Source: Sialis fuliginosa (taxonomy: Eukaryota > Arthropoda > Insecta > Megaloptera > Sialidae). From it: DNA of 64,000 nucleotides. The stretch is from contig OY540809.1 in the NCBI GenBank assembly GCA_961205875.1, positions 13,404,267 to 13,468,266 of the forward strand, in the 5' to 3' direction. The position numbers and the translations under genes were made by a program. Under the pieces are notes generated by a model. The model saw only the letters and a program-made list of their open reading frames with translations. It ran no database searches and was not told where the DNA came from. Shown here piece by piece: positions 55,601 through 62,500 of the stretch (its first letter is position 1; each line of letters opens with the position of its first letter).

Positions 55601-58216
55601 TATTGAGGTTGTAAACAACAAGTAAGTCACATCGAAATTACTGACCTCCCCCTCCACACTCCCCTCAAATATTAAATTATTACCGAGGTTACCCCGATGT
55701 TCAATTTTACTACATTCATATAGAATATAGATTACAATAAATTTTAAAAGAGGTAGGTACCATAAAATTATCCATATGTTCTCACAAGGGAACCTTTTCA
55801 AGAGATAAAATCGTATATCGAGTTCAAATTTTGTATATATTTAGAGGAGGTCAAGGATAATTAGAAAACAATTATTTAAGCTGCGGTAAAACGGTTTACA
55901 GAGATGAAATACCCTTATGAAAATTTGCCAAATAATCGTATATTTCAAATTACTTACTCTGAAACTAATGAAGATTAAAAAAAAACTATAATACATTTTC
56001 ATGATTTTTGTATACTCTTTCGAAAGGCAATAGTTTACATTCGAAAACGTGAAACCGTTCATCCTCACCTACCTCCCACTCACCCCATTATTAAATAGTT
56101 TCACATTTTCGAATATGCCATTCGAAAGAGTATAAAAAATCATGAAAATTTTGTATTGTAGATTTTTTTAAATCTTCATTAGTTTCAGAGTTATTTGAAA
56201 TATAAGATTATTTTGCACATTGAACCATTTTACCGCAGCTAAAATTTTTTTTTCTTACTACCCTTGAGGGTAATAAGAAAAAAGGTCGACCTCCTCTAGT
56301 TATATACAAAATTTGAACTATGATTTTATCACTTGAAAAGGTTTCCTTGTCAGTAAAAACCAAAACTTTTCCGGAGCTTATTGAAGTCTCGTCTTAATAC
56401 AAAAACATTCCTACTAATATTATAAATGCAAAAGTAACTATCTGTCTGTCTGTTTGTTACCTTTTCACGGCTAAATCGCTGAACCGATCTTGATGAAATT
56501 TGGTAGGAAGATAGCTTGCATCCTGAGAAAGGACATAGGCTATTTTGTATCCCGAAAACGGATTAGATTTAAAAAAATACAAATTCCACGAGGACGAAGT
56601 CGCGGGTAACAGCTAGTTTCATATATATTATAAAATAAAAATATAAAGACCGCTGTTCTGTATGATCAAATCATATAGAGCAGTGGTTCTAAACCAATAT
56701 GATACTCGTGCGCTCATGAGGGCCTTATAATTTCGAAAAGAAATTTTTTATGAATGCTGAAATATGAGAGGGTTGCGAGTGCGTATATTTACTATTCAAC
56801 TGCCTCCTCTGAAGTTAGGCCACCAGCTTCATTTTATCATTTTTCCCTAATTTTTGATACTTAGTGTATGTGAAGTCTCACAAAAAACAAACAAATCTCA
56901 TAGACAAAAATATACCTTATTTGATGCTTAAAACCTAATAAAATTCGGAAGCTAAAATGATTATCTCCAGTTTTTATTTATAGTTTTATTAACAAATAAA
57001 ATGAAAAATAACGATTTTTTATACTTCACAAATTCAGATCGCCAAATATTAGAGAAGTTAACCATTTCATAAACTTTACCCGTCATATATAGATACATAC
57101 GCAAGATTTTCATGTGAGAAATGAATTAATAATAGTAAGAAGCTAAAAGACCTTCACGGTAACTGATTTTCCATTTTTCACACAGTTTAAATAAAAATTA
57201 AATCAACGAATATACCGAACCGGTTTATTCGAAAAAACTACTAGGCCTTAAATACCCTGTACTTTTAAAAGAAAATAACTCCTGTTGAGTTCTTCCTTAC
57301 AAAAATAGCACTGATTCGAAAGTTAATACTTATTAATTAACATTATATTATTATAATCGTACAAAGCTCAATATATTATCTTTATTTCTAAATTTCAATA
57401 GTGTTTATGTAAAGTATCTATCTAATATATGTACAATTGTATTTCTATATCTCAAATTACAACTACCTACATATCGAAAAATCACGTTTTTTTATCTAAA
57501 ACATACATCGATTCTATAGGTTCTATCAAATCAATGAAGGGTCTTTATAAGTAAAGCAGCAGAACTCCTGACACACTCTGATAGTAATTATAATAACGCA
57601 TGTTTTTTAAGTGCAATGAACTTTAAAAAAAAACTCATTGTAATTAATGTGAAATGAAACACTGGAAAATAGTATAAAAATGCTTTTAAATTTTTTTTTA
57701 TAACCCAATAAATAGTTAAATCATGAATATACTTTTGCTCAAAATATTTAATATTTATGTTTATAAACATATCATGTACATATGTATTAAATATTTATAC
57801 ACAATAAAATGATTAAAATAATGTATGTATGTAAAACAATTATGCACCCAACATTTTTATGAACTTTAAACTTATGTTATCATTATTGTTTTAGTATAGC
57901 AAGCCAAGAAAAAGATTTTATTACTTTTTAATTAAATCTTTAATTTCTACTTTATATTATGTGCTTCAAAATAAAAATGTTTCGTCAAAATATCGAAACA
58001 TTGACGTAAAATAAAATCATACAAACTTAAAGGGCATATTCAAATTGAACAATTAACAATATAATCAGATTTATATCTAATAGAACAGCTGTTCAAAAAA
58101 AAGCGCTAATTTTAACTTCTTACCTCAATATTTCCCATTGTTTGAAACGCCGTAAAAACAAACATAAACCCAAATCCTAATAAAATAACGTTCAGAAAAG
58201 TTCTATCGACCGCCAT
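25478..58216 (-). CDS. MFSD11: MFSD11, UNC93-like MFS transporter (whole gene, 7 exons)
   Basis: Joining seven exons (58216-58124, 28379-28210, 28130-27954, 27898-27621, 27349-27224, 27167-26860, 25666-25478) gives one open frame of 1341 nt, 446 residues plus stop. Every junction is GT-AG and phase-consistent. Human MFSD11 is about 449 residues. Exon 1 reads MAVDRTFLNVILLGFGFMF and encodes transmembrane segment 1. The UNC93-family signature WTGQGNYLT is at about residues 116-124. A hydrophilic Ser/Pro/Asp-rich loop at about 190-225 separates the two six-helix halves; GIFIGVGEIIGG and FGDACFNTQIYSIL lie in the second half. The charged C-tail ends NPSK. Family knowledge: multi-pass membrane protein of the UNC93 branch of MFS, an orphan solute carrier with no established substrate. 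Introns 2, 3 and 5 are 55-79 bp, but intron 1 is 29.7 kb and intron 6 is expanded by a transposon. The gene is divergent from the RhoGAP gene at 59507. Alternative splicing cannot be judged here. Confidence 0.93.
25722..26852 (+). mobile_element. Tc1-like fold-back transposon inside MFSD11 intron 6
   Basis: TA duplications at 25720-25721 and 26853-26854. The two ends are inverted repeats of about 360 bp (for example CAACAAAATTATCGCAACAA against TTGTTGCGATAATTTTGTTG, and GAGCCCTGTAGGCCGTTTTA against its complement near 26500). Only about 390 bp lie between the arms, and these encode a Tc1 transposase fragment. Differences between the outermost bases of the arms are all transitions, as expected of old copies. 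Confidence 0.88.
26269..26541 (+). pseudogene. Tc1-like transposase, N-terminal DNA-binding fragment
   Basis: From MPRLTQIQSAQIVALIEAV on, residues match the N-terminal helix-turn-helix pair of Tc1/mariner transposases (QSDVARQMGVHRSSVSRVIR, then GAYRRRSGQGQPRVITNRED). The frame runs into the right inverted repeat and stops, so the whole DDE catalytic domain is missing. The same frame is open upstream to 26059, but that part reads through the left inverted repeat and is unlikely to be original. It cannot supply an active transposase. Confidence 0.85.
26860..27167 (-). CDS. MFSD11: MFSD11 exon 6
   Basis: 308 nt, acceptor TTATTTCACAG. It encodes GLLFGILGNRTSRWGRDPIV through GDACFNTQIYSILAGAWSDH and ends ALFKFVQ in phase 0. 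The donor is GTAAAT; the last TA of GTAAATA is the target duplication of the Tc1-like element filling the next intron, so a transposon begins 7 nt downstream of the exon. Confidence 0.93.
27224..27349 (-). CDS. MFSD11: MFSD11 exon 5
   Basis: 126 nt, acceptor ATATTTTAG, donor GTAAGTTT. It encodes IELSFYSGVYGPSIGFTL...GIFIGVGEI, one of the best conserved stretches of the family. Both boundaries are phase 1. The upstream intron 4 (27350-27620, 271 bp) contains a 121-bp MITE and the poly-C tract. Confidence 0.93.
27440..27560. mobile_element. 121-bp TAA-flanked MITE in MFSD11 intron 4
   Basis: TAA|GGGTCGATCCAGGCTATCG ... CGATAGTCTGGATCGACTC|TAA. Inverted ends of about 35 bp make it almost wholly palindromic. 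The TAA duplication fits PIF/Harbinger. Confidence 0.75.
27621..27898 (-). CDS. MFSD11: MFSD11 exon 4
   Basis: 278 nt, residues 147-240. It begins within Ser147 (AG|C), continues MLLGNLFVYFQFQGQTEI, then a transmembrane helix. The central hydrophilic loop (SQGSRVSESSDDAPPSGP) and KLSMTKEMLLLAVTFFYTG follow. Donor GTATAGATAT. Twenty nt into the following intron lies a 16-base C tract on the coding strand (27586-27601). Confidence 0.93.
27954..28130 (-). CDS. MFSD11: MFSD11 exon 3
   Basis: 177 nt between acceptor CTTATTGCAG and donor GTAATAC. It encodes residues 88-147, including the UNC93-family signature WTGQGNYLTLNS and SRNSGIFWAMLQA. Intron 2 (28131-28209) is only 79 bp and intron 3 (27899-27953) 55 bp. 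Confidence 0.93.
   Translation of the reverse strand: MVHSIVPLTTHMAFVRSQCRYGRRGGRDMDGAGQLPHFKFSTGNSIQKQRDILGYATS
28210..28379 (-). CDS. MFSD11: MFSD11 exon 2
   Basis: Acceptor TTGTTACAG precedes KTILTSITEEDPSFKG, and CT|GTAAGT is the donor. 170 nt, residues 32-88. It holds the first extracellular/luminal loop and TM2-TM3 (YTSLAIIYAVFAVCNWVAPS, then SLTGPRIAMIIGAITY). The reading frame matches exon 1 (phase 0) and exon 3 (codon CT|A, Leu). Confidence 0.92.
28380..28925. other. MFSD11: Start of MFSD11 intron 1, nothing recognised
   Basis: AT-rich intron sequence immediately upstream of exon 2; no element with defined ends. Confidence 0.5.
28926..29625. mobile_element. PIF/Harbinger-type element, internally deleted, 700 bp
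   Basis: TAA|GGCCCTCCGCACACGG ... CCGTGTGCGGAGGACC|TAA, with AACGAGAATTGCAAACCAGTT-type sequence near both ends. A second, internal GGCCCTCCGCGCACGGTGCA terminus at 29019 suggests a nested or rearranged copy. It carries a gene remnant at 29265-29444. Confidence 0.82.
29265..29444 (+). pseudogene. MADF-like fragment fused to a reverse-transcriptase-like tail
   Basis: A 59-codon open stretch ending at TAA 29442-29444. It begins KFVEEVEKHEVLY, the first helix of a MADF domain (PIF/Harbinger elements encode MADF/Myb-like proteins). It continues KIYEKLPEDIKNERISAKF, which resembles the C-terminal end of non-LTR retrotransposon reverse transcriptases rather than MADF. No start codon is certain. 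Both resemblances are by eye. Confidence 0.45.
29629..33292. other. MFSD11: MFSD11 intron 1, mostly unassigned AT-rich DNA
   Basis: 29630-29890 has GC-richer sequence with possible MITE ends (AGGGTGCCGGTTGCAAT ... GTGTGGAAAAACGGCCTTA). 30860-31412 holds blocks of the same dispersed family as 46340-46600, ending GGGCGAAGCCGCGGGCGAG. Poly-G/C tracts occur at 31734, 32337 and 32932. No exon. Confidence 0.5.
33300..33498. mobile_element. 199-bp MITE with tandem and inverted units
   Basis: Three copies of a roughly 60-bp unit starting GAGTACGTTTACACAGC and ending in AAACCG: two direct and one inverted, so the last two form a near-perfect palindrome. CATAGAC lies directly at both outer edges (33293-33299, 33499-33505), a likely 7-bp TSD. 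Open frames here are by-products of the repeats. Confidence 0.7.
34001..34287. mobile_element. PIF/Harbinger-type MITE (TATTATAAAG family), 287 bp
   Basis: TAA|TGCCCTGTATTATAAAGAAT ... ATTCTTTATAATACCCGACA|TAA. Inverted ends run about 70 bp (GAGTGCAAAAGCAAATTAGC, AGCTAACGCTATCTGCTAG). Confidence 0.82.
34291..37122. other. MFSD11: MFSD11 intron 1, dispersed repeats
   Basis: 34891-35130 is a SINE/RTE-tail copy (CTAGCTGTTACCGCGACTTT ... ACAGACAGGCAGA). A pogo-like terminus CAGTTGATCTTCGATAATTC is at 35926. A 10-base G tract is at 35601. Nothing else recognised. Confidence 0.5.
37123..41160. mobile_element. hAT-type element, second copy, split by a 3.2-kb insertion
   Basis: CAGGGCCGGCTTTAG at 37123 and the following 700 bp match the hAT element at 3206 (AAGTGACTTTTTTGGTTCAA, GTCGATCTGTTAAACCCGAT, GTCTCGACGGTCTTAGG). 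The match resumes at 41077 (TTAAAGATAATGATGTAAGC) and fades near 41150. No right end or TSD is visible. Confidence 0.7.
37854..41076. mobile_element. 3.2-kb PIF/Harbinger-type element, non-autonomous
   Basis: TTA|GGGCCGGTATTATAAAAGGC ... GCTTTTATAATACCGGGCC|TTA, inverted ends about 35 bp (extending into AGATAA.TTTACTC). The target is the hAT repeat. The uninterrupted paralogue at about 3549-3560 reads GATAGTCTTAAAG, confirming the insertion point and a 3-bp TTA duplication. No frame above about 70 codons, so no transposase. Contains a degenerate tandem duplication at 39895-40080. Confidence 0.82.
41451..42033. mobile_element. TA-flanked MITE, 583 bp
   Basis: TA|GGGTAAGATTGCTTAAGTCG ... CGACTTAAGAAACCTTACCC|TA. 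The motif GTACGACTTA also recurs inside near 41800-41855 in both orientations. Confidence 0.75.
42399..42964. mobile_element. TA-flanked MITE, family copy 2 (reverse of 10039 copy)
   Basis: TA|AGGTACTGGCACCAGTCTT ... ACTAGTGCCAGTATCT|TA, 566 bp. Interior matches the reverse complement of 10039-10522 (GGTGTCAAAATGGTGGACAT). Confidence 0.75.
42967..46535. other. MFSD11: MFSD11 intron 1, nothing coding; 26-bp palindrome
   Basis: AT-rich, without an element whose both ends I can place. Holds a 9-base C tract (43017), a perfect palindrome (45293-45318), and from 46340 the dispersed block (TGACGTAAGCACCCACTACG, CCCTACGGGGGTAAAAGGAG) leading into the next repeat. Confidence 0.5.
45293..45318. repeat. 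Perfect 26-bp palindrome
   Basis: Half-site TTCTACATCCAGA followed immediately by its exact complement, centred on AGATCT. Confidence 0.9.
46537..47492 (+). repeat. SINE/RTE-tail family copy with internal 500-bp duplication
   Basis: Starts CTAGCTGCTACCCGCGACTT and ends TTATAATATTAGTATGGAT. The block beginning CATATGTGACAGGGGGTAA occurs at 46582 and again at 47082, so the body is tandemly duplicated. Other family copies or fragments are at 1423, 7255, 11122, 31230, 34891 and 56410. Such sequences are abundant in Lepidoptera and some other insects; no protein is encoded. Confidence 0.7.
47495..48637. other. MFSD11: MFSD11 intron 1, short minisatellite
   Basis: 47567-47641 is a degenerate 14-16-bp minisatellite (TTCGAAAAATTGTG, about five units). 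A hAT-like end CAGTGCTTCCTAAACTTTT is at 48419. Otherwise nothing recognised. Confidence 0.5.
48638..48926. mobile_element. pogo/Tigger-like MITE, 289 bp
   Basis: TA|CAGGTATTCCTCGACTTACA ... TATAAGTCGAGGATTACCTG|TA. TA duplication and CAGG(T)..TCGACTTA ends are of the pogo/Tigger kind. Confidence 0.8.
48929..51442. other. MFSD11: MFSD11 intron 1, dispersed repeats
   Basis: About 50095-50280 is a retroposon-like tail (CAAATTTCAAGTTTCTCCGA, GTCAGTCAGG, TATATATAGTAGAT). About 50589-50905 is the inverted-end repeat CTGTGTTATGCATTAATATA ... TACATTAGTGTATAACACAG. No exon. Confidence 0.5.
51443..52043 (-). mobile_element. hAT element, internally deleted, perfect 8-bp TSD
   Basis: TAGAGATGCCACGAATATTC at the left and ATTTGTGGCATCTCTA at the right, flanked by ATTTAAAT on both sides (51435-51442, 52044-52051). 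CGAATATTCGG-type subterminal motifs are repeated near both ends. 601 bp. Confidence 0.88.
51626..51847 (-). pseudogene. hAT transposase C-terminal (dimerisation) remnant
   Basis: The minus-strand frame contains FSEAGVIYEEKCNRLLSTN followed by AEKIVFIHHNL, the conserved end of hAT transposases (S-x-A-G-x-I...R-N-R-L...V-x-K-x-x-F-I). Upstream codons in the frame are not convincing. The zinc finger and catalytic residues are deleted, so it cannot be active. Confidence 0.75.
52052..53882. other. MFSD11: MFSD11 intron 1, unassigned
   Basis: Short inverted match CATAGACATAGAGAATGGA (52492) against TCCATTCTCTATGTCTATG (53288) suggests a roughly 0.8-kb element with unresolved ends. C tracts at 52448 and 53380 lie near each end. 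No exon. Confidence 0.4.
53883..54642. repeat. GGGTTCCG...CGGAACCC repeat, copy B
   Basis: GGGTTCCGAAGTACGTACTA to CTTCGGAACCC, the same orientation and subrepeat order as copy A at 13142. A 13-base G tract (54162-54174) replaces the interrupted GGGAGGGG at the matching place in copy A. Confidence 0.75.
54643..55782. other. MFSD11: MFSD11 intron 1, unassigned
   Basis: 16-base C tract at 54765-54780. No element with both ends or exon recognised. Confidence 0.5.
55783..56356. mobile_element. Fold-back MITE, about 275-bp arms
   Basis: Left arm begins near ACAAGGGAACCTTTTCAAG and the right ends CTTGAAAAGGTTTCCTTGT. The arms are reverse complements almost throughout (GTATACTCTTTCGAAAGGCA against TGCCATTCGAAAGAGTATA), with a GC-richer loop of about 35 bp near 56064-56100. 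TSD not resolved. Confidence 0.75.
56410..56617 (-). repeat. SINE/RTE-tail family, reverse copy
   Basis: CTACTAATATTATAAATGCA ... TACCTTTTCACGGCTAAATC ... GACGAAGTCGCGGGTAACAG, reverse complement of the family described at 46537. Confidence 0.75.
56618..58123. other. MFSD11: 5' part of MFSD11 intron 1, nothing recognised
   Basis: A hAT-like CAGTGGTTCTAAACC end is near 56684. Otherwise AT-rich intron directly after exon 1. Confidence 0.5.
58124..58216 (-). CDS. MFSD11: MFSD11 exon 1 (start codon, TM1)
   Basis: The ATG is the reverse complement of 58214-58216, in the context CAACAATGG. The 93-nt coding part encodes 31 residues ending QTMGNIE, then the donor GTAAGAAG. It is phase 0, so it joins directly to K32 of exon 2. 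The hydrophobic stretch at residues 8-28 is transmembrane segment 1. This exon is the only coding DNA in the 29.9 kb upstream of exon 2; it was found by looking for the missing N-terminus of the family. Confidence 0.9.
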
Positions 58217-58297
58217 TGTTGCACTGTATTGTTTACGTATAAAATAGAAATCAAATAAATTGTCTTACTATTGACGCAAATGAAAATTTGACATTAC

Positions 58298-58329
58298 TGA
58301 GAGAAACATGTTGGAGGTGTGTCTTTATA
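58298..58329 (-). promoter_or_regulatory. MFSD11: Predicted MFSD11 core promoter (TATA + initiator)
   Basis: On the minus strand TATAAA begins at 58329 and an arthropod initiator TCAGT has its A at 58298, so the TATA T lies at -31, the canonical insect spacing. Transcription from 58298 would give an 82-nt 5' UTR (58217-58298) ending at the exon 1 ATG. Motif-based only. Confidence 0.45.
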
Positions 58330-59506
58330 CGTCAAATAATGTAAATACTGCAGGTAAAATGGTAGAGAAAGACGAGAGTTCATAACAGACATGTAAAAGG
58401 ATGTCCTCTCTTTTATTACCTTATTCTTATAAATATATTATTATATCGTACGGTCTGTGAATAATTAATGTCCTAAATACACATGCATTAGTTTGATTTC
58501 ATTAACGAGATGTACTGTATTTTCTTGTAGCAATACTGAGTATGCGCAATGTTCTGTGGCGCTCAAACTTCTATGGAAAAAAATTAAAATATAAATTATT
58601 TTAAAATGCATTAAATATTAATATCACTATATTACTACTATTTATAAAAGTACATATTTTCTTTATACTATAATGCGGTTTTTTAATTCACCGCGTGGAT
58701 TTTTTTTAAATATAGGCGTAGTTCTCAGTTCTAGATGCATATACAGTGGTGTAACTTCAAATTGTAAGCCCCTACTGCAACTTTATATTCCTACTTAGAA
58801 AAAAAATTAGATAACTTACAATTTTTTATATATGATTGTTATATTTTTCTAACTTTTGAAGTAGTTATTATTTAAACCGGTTTTTAGGTCTCTAAAGTGA
58901 TAAATTCTTTTCCGCAATTGTAAATTTGACAGGGCCCGGTCCTATATACGCGACTGAACGTATGTCGTTGATTGTTTCATTTCATATCTGTGGTTTCTGC
59001 GTCTACCACTGTGATGTTATCGATAGATAAGTGAAGGCATTTCTTTTTAACAATAGTAAATTTACTTGACTCTCTTTCTTACAAATTGTGTTATCAAAAA
59101 TAAGTACGTAAGTCAACATTGGTCAAGTTTTCGTGATCATTTCTTTATTACCAAAAAAGCTTTATAATTAAATTGTGAATATTAAAGAGCATTCAAGTGT
59201 AATATTATTGATGCTGATATATTAAACGTGTATTGTTAATGATATTCATGTATATTTATTCAATATAAATCATTGTTACAGTTGTCAGCTGAAAAGATGA
59301 TCTCATCAGTTTTATGAAGTGATAAAAAACCTTACCTAAAATTATTAAGAATATAAAATTGAATGTTAGATATGTTAAAATAATAGTGATACTTTTTACA
59401 ATAATTGGATTCATACTCTGATTAGATACTTCAAGATGTTGGGGCGATAGAAAATTTAGAAAACAATTACAGCGTTTTTTTATACCTACTTTTTTAAACA
59501 TTTAAA
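58330..59506. other. Divergent intergenic / promoter region
   Basis: Interval between the predicted MFSD11 promoter and the RhoGAP start codon. Beyond the DRE at 59018 I see no conserved motif strong enough to call; an untranslated first RhoGAP exon could lie here. Confidence 0.5.
59018..59025. promoter_or_regulatory. DRE palindrome TATCGATA in the divergent promoter
   Basis: An exact TATCGATA, the DREF/BEAF-type core motif of insect housekeeping promoters, inside TTATCGATAGATAA. It lies 482 bp upstream of the RhoGAP start codon and about 0.7 kb from the predicted MFSD11 start. Position fits a RhoGAP promoter with a 5' UTR of roughly 400 nt, but an untranslated first exon cannot be excluded. 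Confidence 0.45.
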
Positions 59507-59553
59507 ATGAAAAAGCAACTAGCCAAAGTAAAACAGCAATTTGCTGATTTGAG
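59507..59553 (+). CDS. RhoGAP92B: RhoGAP exon 1
   Basis: Encodes MKKQLAKVKQQFADL plus two bases of Arg16; donor GTTAGTTA. The MKKQ start is conserved in the family. Amphipathic, basic start of the BAR helix bundle. Confidence 0.88.
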
Positions 59554-62500
59554 GTTAGTTAAAAATCTAGATATTCTCTTCATATATCTCAACATAATTT
59601 ATTTCATCGTAGGCCTGGAAAGACATTTCTAAGTGATGAACTACAAGCTGCCGACAGACGAGTAGATTATTTGCGAGAAGCTTTACAAACTCTTAGTAAA
59701 GCCTTGCCGACACCCAACAGTGGTGATAAAAAAGTAGTATGTACAAAAGTATTTATCTTACATATATCTTCATTAACCTAACCGTGAATTTATTTACAGA
59801 AAAAATGTGCTGATTATGCATTATATTCTCTCTTAAAACAAAACGAAAAAATCCTAGCTAATGATGATGGATTTTTACCTGCTGGTTCAGGTCAATTATT
59901 GCAACCAGTTTTATCAAAGTATTCAGAAATGCACAGATTATTAGCTGAAGAACTATCAAACTTTGAAACTGAAGTTGAACAAAATGTCAGTATTCCATTA
60001 CACGCGCTCTTGGAAACTGATATTCCAAAACTAAAGAAAAACTTGAACAAACATATTAGCGATAGAGATGCGGCAAGTAGCCGATTACAGGTAATTTAAA
60101 ATATATCTTTTTAAATCTTTCCGATATTTTGTAAAGCGATTTTTTTTCTCAGACAGCACAAAACAGGCACGCAGAACCGTTAAACCGGCACCACGTCGAT
60201 CCTAGCAAGCTGAATTCATTACAAGATGATGTAGAAGAAGCAGGCCAACGTGTTGAACAGGCTTCAGATCAACTAGCAGTTGACATGTTCATGCTCCTCA
60301 CGCAGGAGCCCGAAGTGGCTAAGAGGTTGCTCTTACATGCCAAATTACGGATTCAGTACCATGAAAGTGTTCTTAGTATATTGGGAAAAATTGTGCCTGA
60401 TCTGGATAAACTTATCGGTAATTATTCCTGCTAAACACATTCTATCTATAATCCACTCTCTCCCCTATTTTAAATAAATAATTTTATAGTAATTAATACA
60501 AATGGAAAAGAAAATGGAAAGAAAACTCATTAATTCTATATAGATATTAAAAAACATTAATTGCTCAATAAAATATTTTCTAATTGTTTATATATTTTTC
60601 AATATGTGAAATAGGTCAAATAATGAGTAGTTCATGGAAGAATGAATGGAATTACTTAAGTTGAGCAATGTATTGCAAATAGACTGTGAATCATACTAGA
60701 AATTTCCTACTGTATATGCAACCAACAAAACTATGTGTTATTTCAGTTGCTAACCACACACTTTTTTTATTAATTTTCTAATTTTGATTTGTAAAAATAT
60801 ATACAATATTTTTTGTATTAACTAATCAATATATTTTTATAGATGATAGTTCTGTGAAACCTGTATTTAATTCCTCTCTTGCGGATCATCTGAGGGTGAC
60901 TAAACGTAAAATTGCTCTACCGATTGAACTGTGTATTTGTGCTCTCTATGAACATGGGATAGCAGAAGAAGGTTTATTTAGAGTTGCTGCAGGTAAACAC
61001 TAAATACATTATCAATAATATTTTTATTTATTAATATACTTTTTTAGGATCTTCCAAACTTCGACGTTTGAAATTATCTATTGATGCAAACTGTTTCACT
61101 CTTCCATTACCTCAGGAGTATAAAGATGTTCATCTCTTCACCGGAGTTTTGAAATCATATCTTCGAGAACTTCCAGAACCCTTGCTGACGTTTACCTTGT
61201 TTGATGAATGGTTGCAGACTGGAAAGAACCATTCTGAAGAAATGAGAGTTTCACTGATCAAAACAGTTTTACAAAAGCTACCGAAAGAGAACTATGATAA
61301 TTTGAGATACCTGATAAAGTTTTTATCGGAACTCTCGAAGAACCCTCTTAACAAAATGTCTTCTTATAACATCGCTATAGTTATGTCACCGAACTTACTT
61401 TGGAGCAATAACAATCCAGACTTGGACGATATTGGATATGCAAGTAAAACTATAGAAACGTTGATTAGTCATTCGGATGACTTCTTCCCAGGAGAATTAG
61501 AGATATATGTGACATTTAAACGGGGCGAATTATTCGGTCATGAATTTGAACGTAATGCTAAATATAATATTTCAGAAACGAATACCGCAGTCGTGGAAAA
61601 TGAAGGAAATAACTTGAATAATTCGTTTTTAGATAATTCTAGTCCAAAACCTATAACGAGAAGAAAGAACAAGCCTGCACCTGAACCACCGAAAACAGAT
61701 CATGTGTCTCAGACGGATTTAAGACATGAAAAACCACCAAGGCAAGCTATCATGTCTGGGAATTTAACAATAAACAGATCTACTTATAAATCGCCCAAGA
61801 CTCATATAGATCAAGAAAACAATATAAATAAAATGTCACAAAGTGTCACTAATGCAGAAGATTTCAATTCATCCACAACAAACCATGTCAGGCGTAAAAG
61901 TTTAGATTTTGATCATTCGGGAAGTTTATCATCATTATCATGTCTCAAATCAAATAACGGAAATTCAAAGAAAGAACTTCATCACGTACATTTAACTAAA
62001 AATGATATCAGTGAACCGATTCGAAGCACTTCTACTTCAACTGCAGTGAATAATGAAGAGCTTACATTCACTTCATTACCCCCATCTGTACCTAGCTGTA
62101 CGGTTCAACAAATAACAGCACAGACGGCAACTGTTGGAAGAATAACCGTCACATCCGATAATCTACAGCAAAAATCCAATGTGAATTTTGCAAAAATAAA
62201 TATGCCAAAACCAACTCCTGTAGCTGCACCTCGACCAAGTTTAGAATCAAATAAAAATGTTTCTGTGAGTAAACCAGTTGTAATGCCTGAAGCACAAACT
62301 GTACCGGTGCATTCAGAGGATCAAGAGAGTGATGTTGAACTTAGACATCATTCGAAGGAAGAGTTTTTTGCGACTATAGAACGAGGAAATAAACCAGTTG
62401 TTCCTGAACGACCTCCATCGTTACGGCCTTCTAGTTTTAAAATACCAAGTAGGTCAGATACAGGTGAAAGAAACTCAGCAGAAACAAATGGAATGACGAT

